64,000 bases of DNA, taken from contig JANQSD010000019.1 of the NCBI GenBank assembly GCA_028284225.1, positions 1-64,000 on the forward strand, written 5' to 3'. Each line of letters opens with the position of its first letter. The first letter of the stretch is position 1. The position numbers were made by a program, and so were the translations under genes. This document shows, piece after piece, positions 18,970 to 27,366 of the stretch. The stretch is from Arenicellales bacterium (lineage in GTDB: Bacteria > Pseudomonadota > Gammaproteobacteria > Arenicellales > JAHEKD01). The notes below the pieces were generated by a model. It had not been told where the DNA came from. It saw nothing but the letters and a program-made list of their open reading frames with translations, and made no database searches.

Positions 18970-19893
18970 TTAGCTACCTTTAAATTCAGAAAGTTTTGTT
19001 TTCAATTCCCTGCCCTGACTTCCAGACATCGCTAATAATGGCGGTCTGACATTGACCCACCGCGGGTCTCCAGTTTCAATTGCCAGAACCTGTTTTTGAG
19101 CTGCAATTAAATCGTAAGCCTGAACTTGTTGCCGGAAAGTTTTCACTTGCTCATGTGCCTGCAAGGCACCTTCTCTACCGTCGTTAAAATACTGATTAAT
19201 CGTGCTTGCTATGGCGGTCGAATTCAAATTCGCCGTGGCTGAAATGCAGCCGTTGGCGCCCAGGTCCAGTGCATCTATTAATGGTAATTCGGAGCCGGGA
19301 TAAACAATCAATGAACTGATCTCCAATAAAGCCTCGGTATTATCCCAGTCGCCTGAACTATCTTTGATACCGATAATAATATTGGGAAATTGCTGATGTA
19401 ACGTTTTGACCACATCGACCGGAATACCTACACCGGCAACCTGGGGAATATGATAAAGATAAATTTTTAGATCAGGATGATTGATTTCATCAATTAATCG
19501 AATGAAATAATCCACCAGGCCCTGATTCGGTACCGACTTGATATAAAAAGGCGGTAATGTCATCACTGCTGCACACCCCAATTCAACACAGGCTCTCGAG
19601 AGCCGCTCAGTATCAGTGATGTTGGTCAAACCCGTGCCCGGAATCAGTTGGGCCGGATCAATGCCGGCATCTACCATTTTCTCCAAGACAGTAATGCGTT
19701 CATCGATACCCACCGAAAGAGCTTCACCGGTAGTGCCAAACGGTGCCAGTCCCACACAGCCATTTTGCAAAAGGTGTTTAGCATGGGAAACATACAAATC
19801 CGTTGCAATGGATAAATCATTGTTAAAAGGCGTCAAGTTTGGCGCAACGACTCCTTTAGGCAAGCGGCCAGTTTGCATCTTCATGATTCTCAT
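18970..19893 (-). CDS. Dihydrodipicolinate synthase-family aldolase
   Basis: A 307-residue class I aldolase of the DapA/NAL superfamily. It shows the carboxylate-binding GTTGE at residues 53-57, the catalytic Tyr in YHIP at 147 and the Schiff-base Lys in GIKDSSG at 177. The true lysine-pathway enzyme is usually a housekeeping DapA. This copy is the last gene of the minus-strand pxpABC group, so it more likely handles a catabolic keto acid or hydroxyproline/oxoproline-related substrate. That substrate assignment is inference. The start is uncertain among ATGs at 19893, 19884 and 19878. The gap from pxpC is 110 bases, so it may have its own promoter. Confidence 0.85.
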   Translation of the reverse strand: MRIMKMQTGRLPKGVVAPNLTPFNNDLSIATDLYVSHAKHLLQNGCVGLAPFGTTGEALSVGIDERITVLEKMVDAGIDPAQLIPGTGLTNITDTERLSRACVELGCAAVMTLPPFYIKSVPNQGLVDYFIRLIDEINHPDLKIYLYHIPQVAGVGIPVDVVKTLHQQFPNIIIGIKDSSGDWDNTEALLEISSLIVYPGSELPLIDALDLGANGCISATANLNSTAIASTINQYFNDGREGALQAHEQVKTFRQQVQAYDLIAAQKQVLAIETGDPRWVNVRPPLLAMSGSQGRELKTKLSEFKGS

Positions 19894-20003
19894 ATCTGTA
19901 GGTGAGGCTAGTATAAATGAGTTGCAATGAAGTGGTCGATATTAAAAGCTGTTTTTGAATCAGGCATGGTTAGCAGTAAAAGAGTTAGTATGAAGCTGCC
20001 GAA

Positions 20004-20942
20004 TTAAATATTAAAAAACCCATAAAACTCGGCAAGTTGCTGACTGCTGGTTTTATAGTCTGCAATGGTAAACCTGAGTTTGTCTCCAGGACGGCATTGA
20101 GCCAGTTTGTTCAGGCTTAGTCGGGTTACACAACCAAGTTTTGGATAGCCGCCAATTGAGCCCGCATCTTTAAGTAATACGATGGGTTGCCCATCAGGCG
20201 GGATTTGAATACTGCCCAAGGCGACCCCCTCAGAAATGATCCCGGGGCCGGAATATTGAATCTTTTCGCCTTGTAGTTGGCAGCCCATCCGATCCATGCG
20301 CTGGCTGACAACAAATATGCTATTGAGAAAAGACTGCTGTTGGTCCTGCTCAAATCGATTGAATTGATATCCCGGAATAAATTCCAAATCAACCTGGTTG
20401 TTATATTCAGGTAAAAATGAATAGGGTACTTTTCTTGGGTTAGCCGAATAATCGTGATTACTTACCGGTAGTAAATCGTTTTCCTGCAAGGGCAGTCCAT
20501 TTATGCCGCCTAATTGTTCACGTGCTACAGTTGCACAGCTGCCGAATATCGGTTCAATGTTGAATCCGGATTTAATAGCAAGATAAGCGCGTAAACCTGT
20601 TCTGGCAGAGCGGAAATGTAGTGTGTCACCCACGTTAATGACATGAGTTGACCAATTAGCGGCGGGCGCGTTGTTAATGGTCAAGCCCATGTCTGCACCG
20701 CAAATCGAAATCATGGTGTTGCATTGCGATTCAAAAACACAAAGTCCAACTGTAATTTCTATTGTTGCTGAATTACCGGGATTGCCTAGTAAATGATTAG
20801 CCCAGAGGAAGGCATGTTCGTCAATCGGACCGCCGGTGGACAATCCGTTTTGACGTTGCCCATAACGTCCCCAGTCTTGAATGGTTGACAAGACGCCAGG
20901 CTTTATTACTTTTAACCCGGAATATGCAATGGAATTCGTCAT
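20004..20942 (-). CDS. pxpC: 5-oxoprolinase subunit PxpC (KipA-like, biotin-dependent carboxyltransferase fold)
   Basis: With the start at 20942 the product is 312 residues. It begins MTNSIAYSGLKVIKPGVLST, followed by IQDWGRYGQRQNGLSTGGP, the family N-terminal signature. Later motifs are ICGADMGLTIN, the PVS...RMDRMGCQLQG region and the LKDAGSIGGYPKLG stretch. PxpA, PxpB and PxpC together hydrolyse 5-oxoproline to glutamate using ATP. An in-frame extension to 21002 exists, but the ATG at 20942 overlaps the stop of a preceding 53-aa frame as ATGA, the usual coupling in this operon. The 20943-21096 insertion between pxpB and pxpC is unusual. Confidence 0.9.
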   Translation of the reverse strand: MTNSIAYSGLKVIKPGVLSTIQDWGRYGQRQNGLSTGGPIDEHAFLWANHLLGNPGNSATIEITVGLCVFESQCNTMISICGADMGLTINNAPAANWSTHVINVGDTLHFRSARTGLRAYLAIKSGFNIEPIFGSCATVAREQLGGINGLPLQENDLLPVSNHDYSANPRKVPYSFLPEYNNQVDLEFIPGYQFNRFEQDQQQSFLNSIFVVSQRMDRMGCQLQGEKIQYSGPGIISEGVALGSIQIPPDGQPIVLLKDAGSIGGYPKLGCVTRLSLNKLAQCRPGDKLRFTIADYKTSSQQLAEFYGFFNI

Positions 20943-21088
20943 GAGAGGAAAAAGTGCAATAAGATCAAGCGCTCCCGCAGGGACAGGGCGATGCATAGCC
21001 AATTTATGGTGAGATCAAATTCCTGAGGATGTGCTTGAGATTGAAGCAATTTTTGATCGCAATAGAGTTTCATTGCATATTCCGGGTT
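20914..21088. repeat. 18-bp perfect inverted repeat bracketing the pxpB-pxpC insertion
   Basis: AACCCGGAATATGCAATG at 20914-20931 is matched by its exact complement at 21071-21088, with 139 bases between the arms. One arm lies in the first codons of pxpC, the other in the first codons of the 53-aa frame. Both starts also share ATGACG. Confidence 0.85.
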
Positions 21089-21100
21089 TAACCCCGTCAT
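20939..21100 (-). CDS. 53-aa ORF coupled by ATGA overlaps between pxpB and pxpC
   Basis: The start ATG at 21100 overlaps the pxpB stop (ATGA). It is preceded by a near-perfect GGAGGTGAG ribosome binding site at the pxpB end. The frame reads MTGLNPEYAMKLYCDQ and ends HFFLS, and its TGA overlaps the pxpC ATG at 20942. The C-terminal third is hydrophobic. No family is recognised. In most genomes pxpB and pxpC overlap directly, so this frame is an apparent 158-bp insertion. Perfect 18-bp inverted repeats (20914-20931 and 21071-21088) lie at its edges. It may be a real small protein or just a translational bridge over inserted DNA. Confidence 0.5.
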   Translation of the reverse strand: MTGLNPEYAMKLYCDQKLLQSQAHPQEFDLTINWLCIALSLRERLILLHFFLS

Positions 21101-21789
21101 AACTCACCTCCGAGCTCAAAATATTGTTCTCGGCTGATGGGCTGGAATTTGACCCGGTCACCTATTTGATAAGGTTGCGGTGGGTTGTTGTAGGGATCGA
21201 ATAAAGTCATTGGAGAGCGACCTAATAAACGCCATCCACCAGGAGTCGGTTTTGGATATACAGCTGTTTGCATCTCAGTAATGGCAACAGACCCTTTAGG
21301 AACTTTGGTTCTGGGCGTGCTCAAACGCGGTAATCGTAAGCGCTCATCGACAATCCCCATGAAGGCAAAGCCGGGCATAAATCCCAATGCAAAAACACTA
21401 TATTCGGGTTCACAATGAAGTTGAATGATCTGTTCAATAGATACACCCAGCACCGTGGCTGTATCTTCAAGATCCAATCCACTTTCAGGTGCATAATACA
21501 CTGGGATTTCAATTAAGCGCGAATTTACATTGGTACTGTTCTGCTCAGATTGCTGGATAATAGTTGCGACTTTTTTGAGTAGAGAATCTGCGCTGATCAA
21601 AACTGGATTAAAGGTAATCAGCAGGCTGGTATACGAAGGTGTTAAATCAATGACGATACCATCTTCTAATGACTTCAGTTGATTAACGACATGGGCAATT
21701 TGAGGCGGTAAGGCTGAATCTATTTCATCACTGAAATAGATAATTAAATTCGACTCATTTACAACTTGAATCTTGGGGAAGCTTGACAC
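21097..21789 (-). CDS. pxpB: 5-oxoprolinase subunit PxpB (KipI-like)
   Basis: A 230-residue protein of the KipI/allophanate-hydrolase-subunit-1 family. It has DLTPSYTSLLITFNP near residue 50 and the family core PEYSVFALGFMPGFAFMG near 130. RLPRLSTPRTKVPKGSVAI and QTAVYPKPTPGGWRLLGR follow, all typical of PxpB. Together with PxpA and PxpC it forms the ATP-dependent 5-oxoprolinase that recycles pyroglutamate to glutamate. The start is a GTG at 21789, nine bases after pxpA. Its stop overlaps the ATG of the 53-aa frame rather than pxpC directly. Confidence 0.92.
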   Translation of the reverse strand: MSSFPKIQVVNESNLIIYFSDEIDSALPPQIAHVVNQLKSLEDGIVIDLTPSYTSLLITFNPVLISADSLLKKVATIIQQSEQNSTNVNSRLIEIPVYYAPESGLDLEDTATVLGVSIEQIIQLHCEPEYSVFALGFMPGFAFMGIVDERLRLPRLSTPRTKVPKGSVAITEMQTAVYPKPTPGGWRLLGRSPMTLFDPYNNPPQPYQIGDRVKFQPISREQYFELGGEL

Positions 21790-21798
21790 GTATATAGC

Positions 21799-22530
21799 TT
21801 AAGTTCTATGCAACAATTGATTAATTAAAGGCGCCGCTTGAATTGAGGCTGGATTATCGCCATGGATGCAAATCGAATCGGCATGAATATCCATTTTTTC
21901 ACCACCACGGTTGACCACAAACCCATTAATCATATTATCAACTTGTTGGGTAATTAAATCAGGATCATTATGGACAGCGTTTTCAATACTCCTTGGTGTC
22001 AATTGACCATCATAGTCGTAAAGTCGATCAGCAAATGCTTCGTACAACAACTCTACACCGATTTCTTCTGCCATTTTAGTATGTTCTTTAAAGCGCGGAG
22101 TAGTCACAATCATGAGTTTTAATTTAGGATCATAATCAGCAATAGCCTGCATAATAGTTTGAATCAAATCATCATTGCGCATCATGTCGTTATTCAACAT
22201 CCCGTGTGGTTTGACATAAGTCAGCCGGGTACCATTGGCCTGACAAAATGCCTGCAATGCGCCGGTTTGATAAATCACTATTTTTTTGATTTCTTCACTA
22301 CTGCACTTCATTGAGCGGCGGCCAAAACCGACTAAATCCGGGTAGCCTGGATGGGCGCCGATTTCCACGTTGTGTTGTAGAGCTAATTTAACTGTCTTAT
22401 CCATGGTGACAGGATCGGAAGCATGAAATCCGCAGGCGATATTTGCCATGTCGAGATGCGGCATAACAGTTTCATCGTTACCCATCGGCCAGGGCCCAAA
22501 ACTTTCGCCCATATCGCAGTTAAGTTTCAT
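21799..22530 (-). CDS. pxpA: 5-oxoprolinase subunit PxpA (LamB/YcsF family)
   Basis: A 243-residue protein with the family start MKLNCDMGESFGPWPMGND and ANIACGFHASDP. Later signatures are IGAHPGYPDLVGFGRR, TYVKPHGMLNNDM and DSICIHGDNP. The upstream-extended start (22587) adds 19 poorly conserved residues. The ATG at 22530 has GGAAG at good spacing and begins exactly at the conserved core, so it is preferred. It is the first gene of the minus-strand pxpA-pxpB-(53 aa)-pxpC-DHDPS-like group, and it is divergent from the SDR gene at 22651. Confidence 0.95.
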   Translation of the reverse strand: MKLNCDMGESFGPWPMGNDETVMPHLDMANIACGFHASDPVTMDKTVKLALQHNVEIGAHPGYPDLVGFGRRSMKCSSEEIKKIVIYQTGALQAFCQANGTRLTYVKPHGMLNNDMMRNDDLIQTIMQAIADYDPKLKLMIVTTPRFKEHTKMAEEIGVELLYEAFADRLYDYDGQLTPRSIENAVHNDPDLITQQVDNMINGFVVNRGGEKMDIHADSICIHGDNPASIQAAPLINQLLHRT

Positions 22531-22650
22531 GTTTACTTCCAAGCTTTTCTCAAGATAACTATAGCGCAGATAGGAAATGGCTAACAATGTTTATTGTATG
22601 ATTTTGTTCTCATCTATATCATGCTTTCATTTATAAATTGAGGATCAGCG

Positions 22651-23436
22651 ATGGATTTGGGAATTCAGGGAAAAACTGCGATTGTATGTGCATCCAGTAA
22701 AGGCCTGGGCAAGGCTTGTGCGATTTCACTGGCTCAGGAAGGTGTTAATGTTATTTTAAATGGGCGTACCGCCTCGACATTGGATCAAGCTGTTGAAGAA
22801 GTGCGCAACCAGGCGGCCAGCGGTGTCACAGTTACGCCTGTTGCTGCTGATGTAACCACTAAAGAAGGTCGAGATCTGTTACTGCAAGCCTGCCCGGATC
22901 CAGATATTTTGGTCAATAACGCCGGTGGACCTCCGCCCGGTAATTTTCGTGATTGGGATGAAAAAGAGTGGTTGAGTGCTTTAAACGCTAATATGCTGAG
23001 CCCGATCAGTTTAATCAAAGCCACTGTCGATAATATGTGTGACAAGGGTTTTGGGCGCATCGTCAATATTACCTCAGCAGCGGTTAAAGCGCCTATTCCA
23101 GTACTTGGCTTATCTAATGGTGCCCGTACCGGTTTGACAGGTTTTGTGTCCGGGTTGGCGCGAGAAGTCGCTAATAAAGGTGTCACGGTCAATAATATGT
23201 TACCCGGAATTTTTGCTACAGATCGATTACCGGGATTGATGAACTACATTGCCGAATCCACGGGTAAATCCGTCGAAGAAGCCACAGAGATGCGCCGCAA
23301 TTTAATTCCAGTTAAACGCTTTGGTGATCCTATGGAATTTGGTCAATATTGCGCCTATTTATGCAGTGTGCAGGCAGGCTATGTAACGGCTCAAAACGTG
23401 GTCTTAGATGGAGGTGCGTTCCCGGGCACGTTATAG
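22651..23436 (+). CDS. SDR-family protein lacking the canonical Tyr/Lys catalytic pair
   Basis: A 261-residue Rossmann protein. It has a cofactor loop CASSKGLGKA near residues 13-22, NNAG at 89-92 and a Ser at about 142 in NITSAA. Where YxxxK is expected, the sequence reads LGLSNGARTGLTGF (about 152-165), so the Tyr is Leu154 and the Lys position is not Lys. The C-terminal DGGAF is normal for the family. A subfamily annotated as 3-oxoacyl-ACP reductase-like carries this SNGAR variant. Its reaction is unknown and it may not be a standard dehydrogenase. It is divergent from pxpA and has GAGGATCAGCG before the ATG. Confidence 0.85.
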   Translation: MDLGIQGKTAIVCASSKGLGKACAISLAQEGVNVILNGRTASTLDQAVEEVRNQAASGVTVTPVAADVTTKEGRDLLLQACPDPDILVNNAGGPPPGNFRDWDEKEWLSALNANMLSPISLIKATVDNMCDKGFGRIVNITSAAVKAPIPVLGLSNGARTGLTGFVSGLAREVANKGVTVNNMLPGIFATDRLPGLMNYIAESTGKSVEEATEMRRNLIPVKRFGDPMEFGQYCAYLCSVQAGYVTAQNVVLDGGAFPGTL

Positions 23437-23548
23437 CAAGTTTCGGATTGATAATTGCTGTTCTGAGCACTTAAATTAAGGTTCATTAGATTATATAGGT
23501 GCATAGTGTTAATTAGAGTGATTTGCTGCTAATTGTGGGAGCATTTCA

Positions 23549-23617
23549 ACCCCCTCTAACTCCCCCTGACAGGGGGAGAACTGTTCCTCCCCTCTCAGGG
23601 GAGGCTAGGAGGGGTAG
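23549..23617. repeat. REP-like palindromic repeat pair (copies E and F)
   Basis: AACCCCCTCTAACTCCCCCTG followed by ACAGGGGGAGAACT is the same family as copies A-D at 17.6-17.9 kb, in the opposite orientation. It is directly followed by CCTCCCCTCTCAGGGGAGG with the tail CTAGGAGGGG. The paired, mirror-image arrangement equals that of copies A/B after fba. Confidence 0.75.
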
Positions 23618-23678
23618 CTTGATAAGAGTAGCTAATTTCATATGCATCAGCTATCGATAAATATTTTAAGGAATAGCC

Positions 23679-24566
23679 ATGTCAGCCAAGCTTTGGACGT
23701 TGTTAGTCATACTCTCTGTGCTGTGGGGAGGTTCGTTTTTTCTGGCCGAAATCGCGCTTGAAGATTTCTCGCCGTATATGGTGGTCACTTTGCGTGTCGG
23801 TATCGCAGCACTTGTCCTATTGTTTTACCTGCTGATTATCAGGCAATGGCTCAGCCTCAATGCCAAAATGTGGCTAAGCTTATTCATAATGGGTGCTTTG
23901 AATAATGCCATTCCTTTTACCTTAATCACATGGGGGCAGGTTTATATTGAGAGCGGATTAGCCGCTATTCTCAATGCCACCACGCCTTTATTTACAGTGT
24001 TACTTGCTCATTTTATGACCCAGGATGAAAAAATGTCGATCAATAAGGTAATCGGCGTGCTTACCGGCTTTGTTGGTGTGGTTTGCTTGATTGGCCCGGT
24101 TGCCTTGAGTGGTCAAAGCGAGCTGGCTTTAGGTCAGCTTGCTGTATTAGTTGCTGCAATTTCCTACGCGTTTGCAGGCATTTGGGGTAAGCGTCTGCGC
24201 AGCCTCCCTGCCGCTCAGTCAGCAGCAGGGATGCTGTTAGGCTCAACAGTGTTAATGCTGATTTTTTGCCTGGTTAAACAGGAATCTTTTAATCTGCAGG
24301 CATCACTACCCGGATGGAGTGCCATAATCGGGCTGGCTATTTTAAGCAGCGCGCTCGCTTATTTGATTTATTTCTATATCTTGGCCGAAGCCGGTGCGAC
24401 TAATCTGCTATTAGTCACCTTCTTAATTCCCCTCAGCGCGTTAATCTTAGGTGTGGTATTTCTGAACGAAACATTTAACATCAATGCAATCATTGGTATG
24501 GTATTAATTATTCTGAGCCTGGTTTGTATTGATGGACGATTGTTTAGATTACGAAAAACCCCCTGA
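23679..24566 (+). CDS. EamA/DMT-family transporter
   Basis: A 295-residue integral membrane protein with about ten hydrophobic helices in two EamA repeats. The first repeat begins LWTLLVILSVLWGGSFFLAE, and the second starts near LAVLVAAISYAFAGIWGKRL (about residue 158). The family exports amino acids, metabolites or other small solutes. The substrate cannot be told from sequence. AAGGA precedes the ATG. Its 3-prime end overlaps gluQ by 35 bases, which suggests co-transcription. A second EamA gene follows gluQ, so the RNA-modification gene is sandwiched between two putative exporters. Confidence 0.88.
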   Translation: MSAKLWTLLVILSVLWGGSFFLAEIALEDFSPYMVVTLRVGIAALVLLFYLLIIRQWLSLNAKMWLSLFIMGALNNAIPFTLITWGQVYIESGLAAILNATTPLFTVLLAHFMTQDEKMSINKVIGVLTGFVGVVCLIGPVALSGQSELALGQLAVLVAAISYAFAGIWGKRLRSLPAAQSAAGMLLGSTVLMLIFCLVKQESFNLQASLPGWSAIIGLAILSSALAYLIYFYILAEAGATNLLLVTFLIPLSALILGVVFLNETFNINAIIGMVLIILSLVCIDGRLFRLRKTP

Positions 24567-25515
24567 ATCTGCAGGCGTTAAAGTATCTCGTTATGCACCG
24601 AGTCCAACAGGGCCGTTACATCTGGGCAATTTAAGAACGGCCTTACTAGCCTGGTTACAGGCAAGACTTTCAGGGGCTGATTTTATCCTGCGAATGGAAG
24701 ACCTGGATTTGCCGCGAGTCAAGGCAGGTTCCGCCAAACAAATCATCGATGACTTATTATGGTTAGGCCTGGATTGGGATCAGGGACCGAGTGAATGTGC
24801 GGGTGTGGATGACTATTACCAATCCCAAAGAACAGACTTATATCAACAGGCCTTACTAAGCCTTTATGCTAAGGGGTTGGTTTATCCTTGTTATTGCTCG
24901 CGCAAAGATATTCGCGAGGCTGCCAGTGCACCTCATGGTAAGTTGCCTATTTATCCGGGGACATGCCGAAATCTTGATAACGATATCAATCCTGCAAACG
25001 AACAGTCTGTTAATGGTCGTATGCCGGCCTGGCGGTTTAAAGTCAGTGATCAGAATATAGCGTTTACGGATAAATTAATGGGTGAATACTGTCAAAACCT
25101 GCAAGTAGAAACAGGTGATTTTGTCCTGCGTCGTAGTGATGGTTTATTTGCTTATCAGCTGGCAGTAGTGGTTGATGATATCGAGATGGGTATCACTGAT
25201 GTTTTGCGAGGTGAAGATTTATTAGATTCGACTTGCCGTCAAATTGCCTTGTACCAGGCACTTGATGCACCGGTACCCGATTTTTGGCATGTCGGTCTTA
25301 TGCAGGATGAACAGGGAAAACGCATGTCTAAACGTGACGACTCGGATTCGATTTCGCAGCTGCGTGCTAATGGCGCTGAGGCTGAATCAATTATTAGCAT
25401 GTTGGCTTATAGTTGTGGCTTGTTAGCTACTAATCAACCGATCTCAGCCAAGGAATTATTATCTGAGTTATCGATTATGAAATTCATTTTTTGTGTACAA
25501 CGCGAAGTGAGCTAA
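24532..25515 (+). CDS. gluQ: Glutamyl-Q tRNA(Asp) synthetase
   Basis: A 327-residue GluRS-like enzyme without the anticodon-binding domain. It attaches glutamate to queuosine 34 of tRNA-Asp. It has the class I signature YAPSPTGPLHLGNLRTALLA with the HIGH-type HLGN. Zinc ligands are CYCSRKDI and GTCR near residues 115-140, and the KMSKR motif is KRMSKRD near 265. Missing the C-terminal anticodon domain separates it from a true GltX. The ATG at 24532 follows a TTG one codon upstream, and the start overlaps the EamA gene. The last 30 residues include an unusual hydrophobic/basic tail ending IFCVQREVS. Confidence 0.92.
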   Translation: MDDCLDYEKPPESAGVKVSRYAPSPTGPLHLGNLRTALLAWLQARLSGADFILRMEDLDLPRVKAGSAKQIIDDLLWLGLDWDQGPSECAGVDDYYQSQRTDLYQQALLSLYAKGLVYPCYCSRKDIREAASAPHGKLPIYPGTCRNLDNDINPANEQSVNGRMPAWRFKVSDQNIAFTDKLMGEYCQNLQVETGDFVLRRSDGLFAYQLAVVVDDIEMGITDVLRGEDLLDSTCRQIALYQALDAPVPDFWHVGLMQDEQGKRMSKRDDSDSISQLRANGAEAESIISMLAYSCGLLATNQPISAKELLSELSIMKFIFCVQREVS

Positions 25516-25520
25516 CGTTA

Positions 25521-26360
25521 ATGTCTATCACACGTCTTGTAATGCTTACAGCTCTGGCGATGATTGCATTTGCCGGAAACTCACTTTTGTGTCGACTAGC
25601 GCTAGCTGAAACCGAAATCGATGCGGCGAGTTTTACATCTATCCGCTTGGTTTCAGGTGCCGTGATGTTATGGCTTTTAGTGAGTCTGAACAATGCTGGC
25701 AATAAAGGATCAGGGGATTGGTTTTCAGCCTTTGCTTTATTTGTGTATGCGGCGGGGTTTTCGTTTGCTTATATTAATCTTTCAGCGGCTACCGGCGCTT
25801 TGTTACTTTTTGGCGCCGTTCAAGTCACCATGATCAGTTTTGGTTTTGTCAAAGGTGAGCGGTTTTCGTTTTTTCAATTTATTGGATTCATGTTGGCTAT
25901 TGCTGGCTTGGTTCTGTTATTTTTGCCGGGCATCACTACACCACCATTGTCGTCATCATTGTTAATGGTATTAGCGGGCCTCGCCTGGGGGATATATTCC
26001 ATTCGGGGTAAACAAGCAGCAAATCCCTTGGTGGTGACTGCAGGCAATTTCCTGTTGACTATTCCGGTCACATTGGTGCTGAGTATTGTCTTTTTTAAGG
26101 AATTTAATCTGGATTTAAGCGGCGTGGTGTTTGCTTTATTATCGGGAGCGCTTGCGTCTGGGGTTGGTTATGCGATTTGGTATAGTGCCTTACCGTATTT
26201 GCAGGCTACTCATGCAGCAACGGTACAATTGAGTGTGCCGGTCATCGCTGCATTTGGAGGAATAGTGTTACTGGCTGAGCCGATCAGTTTACGTTTGATA
26301 TTTGCATCAGTTGCAATAATCGGCGGCATTGCATTAGTCATACAGGCTAAACGTCAATAA
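25521..26360 (+). CDS. EamA/DMT-family transporter
   Basis: A 279-residue protein with about ten predicted membrane helices in two EamA halves, starting LVMLTALAMIAFAGNSLLC and again near LLMVLAGLAWGIYSIRGKQA. The ATG at 25521 begins at the first helix, five bases after the gluQ stop. An upstream in-frame start inside gluQ would add a short non-conserved leader, so it is not favoured. The substrate is unknown. It is different in sequence from the EamA protein at 23679, so the two are not a recent duplication. Confidence 0.87.
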   Translation: MSITRLVMLTALAMIAFAGNSLLCRLALAETEIDAASFTSIRLVSGAVMLWLLVSLNNAGNKGSGDWFSAFALFVYAAGFSFAYINLSAATGALLLFGAVQVTMISFGFVKGERFSFFQFIGFMLAIAGLVLLFLPGITTPPLSSSLLMVLAGLAWGIYSIRGKQAANPLVVTAGNFLLTIPVTLVLSIVFFKEFNLDLSGVVFALLSGALASGVGYAIWYSALPYLQATHAATVQLSVPVIAAFGGIVLLAEPISLRLIFASVAIIGGIALVIQAKRQ

Positions 26361-26377
26361 AGGATTATTTCCTCTGT

Positions 26378-27289
26378 CTAGTCAGAACTTTTTAGCTGTG
26401 CACAAGCCTCTATGATTAAATTGCGGAACCATCGATGTGTGGGATCATGTTGGTAGCGCTCATGCCATAAACAATATAGCTGTATAGGTTCAAGTTCTAT
26501 CGGGCAATCGATTGTGTTGAAATCGGCCATTATATTTTTAGTAAATAAACTGGGTATAGTGGTAATTAATTCCGAACCTTTCATCATCGCAGGTAGAAAA
26601 TCGAAGTTACCAACCTGAAGCTTAATATTGCGCTCCAGTTTCAGTTTCTTTAGTCCATCATCAATGCTGGTATTGGCATGTGCGCCATAAACCACTACAG
26701 CGTGATCGGCGTTTGAAAAGTCTTTCAGTGTTTTCGGCGCTTTGCGAACACTGGAATCATAATAAGTCAAATAAGGATCAGCGAATAATTTTCGATAACG
26801 AATATTAGCGATATCAGCTAGATGGGGTGATAGCAATAGATGGCAATCGTGTACCAATGCTTCAAAGTTAAATCCGCCAATGAGTTTTATTGATAGTTTG
26901 GACAAAGGTGCCTGGGTCCAAAGTTGAGTTTTAACCGTTGGTAGAATCATATTGACTTCATAACTGGTCGCCCCAATCACAAATGTCTTTTCCAGTTCGC
27001 CCGGATTAAAACTCGATTGTTCTGATAGAGAATCCAGGTTGTTCAAAATCGGCTTGATATGATCGGCAATGACCTGGGCTTTGGGAGTCGGCTTAACACC
27101 ATTGCCATAACGAACAAAAAGCGGGTCATTAAAAGCCTGGCGTAATTTATCCAGTGCATAACTGATATTTGATTGATTAGTATTCAGTGATTCAGCGGCT
27201 TTATTGACTGATTCAAGCTCAATCACCGTCAGCAATACTTTTAATTGCCGAAAGGAAAGCGTATCGATATCGAATTTTTCGATTTTCAT
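26378..27289 (-). CDS. LysR-family transcriptional regulator
   Basis: A 303-residue regulator. Residues 11-70 form the winged helix-turn-helix with FRQLKVLLTVIELESVNKAAE, then SNISYALDKLRQAFNDPLFVR. The remainder is the periplasmic-binding-protein-like effector domain. LysR proteins usually regulate a divergent neighbour. Here that is the exported lectin-fold gene at 27367, and the shared region holds the palindrome ATTGA-N5-TCAAT (27310-27324), which fits the family's binding-site form. The inducer is unknown. The ATG lacks an obvious ribosome binding site because the 5-prime region is very AT-rich. Confidence 0.92.
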   Translation of the reverse strand: MKIEKFDIDTLSFRQLKVLLTVIELESVNKAAESLNTNQSNISYALDKLRQAFNDPLFVRYGNGVKPTPKAQVIADHIKPILNNLDSLSEQSSFNPGELEKTFVIGATSYEVNMILPTVKTQLWTQAPLSKLSIKLIGGFNFEALVHDCHLLLSPHLADIANIRYRKLFADPYLTYYDSSVRKAPKTLKDFSNADHAVVVYGAHANTSIDDGLKKLKLERNIKLQVGNFDFLPAMMKGSELITTIPSLFTKNIMADFNTIDCPIELEPIQLYCLWHERYQHDPTHRWFRNLIIEACAQLKSSD

Positions 27290-27309
27290 TATTGAATAAT
27301 AGATTATTT

Positions 27310-27324
27310 ATTGAAATATTCAAT
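27310..27324. promoter_or_regulatory. Putative LysR-type operator
   Basis: ATTGAAATATTCAAT has perfect ATTGA/TCAAT arms around five A/T bases. It lies between the divergent LysR gene (start 27289) and the exported protein gene. A second ATTGAATAAT half-site overlaps the start of the regulator gene, consistent with autoregulation. Confidence 0.5.
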
Positions 27325-27366
27325 AACTATAATTGGCACTCTGTCGTCAACATCATGAGGATGAAA

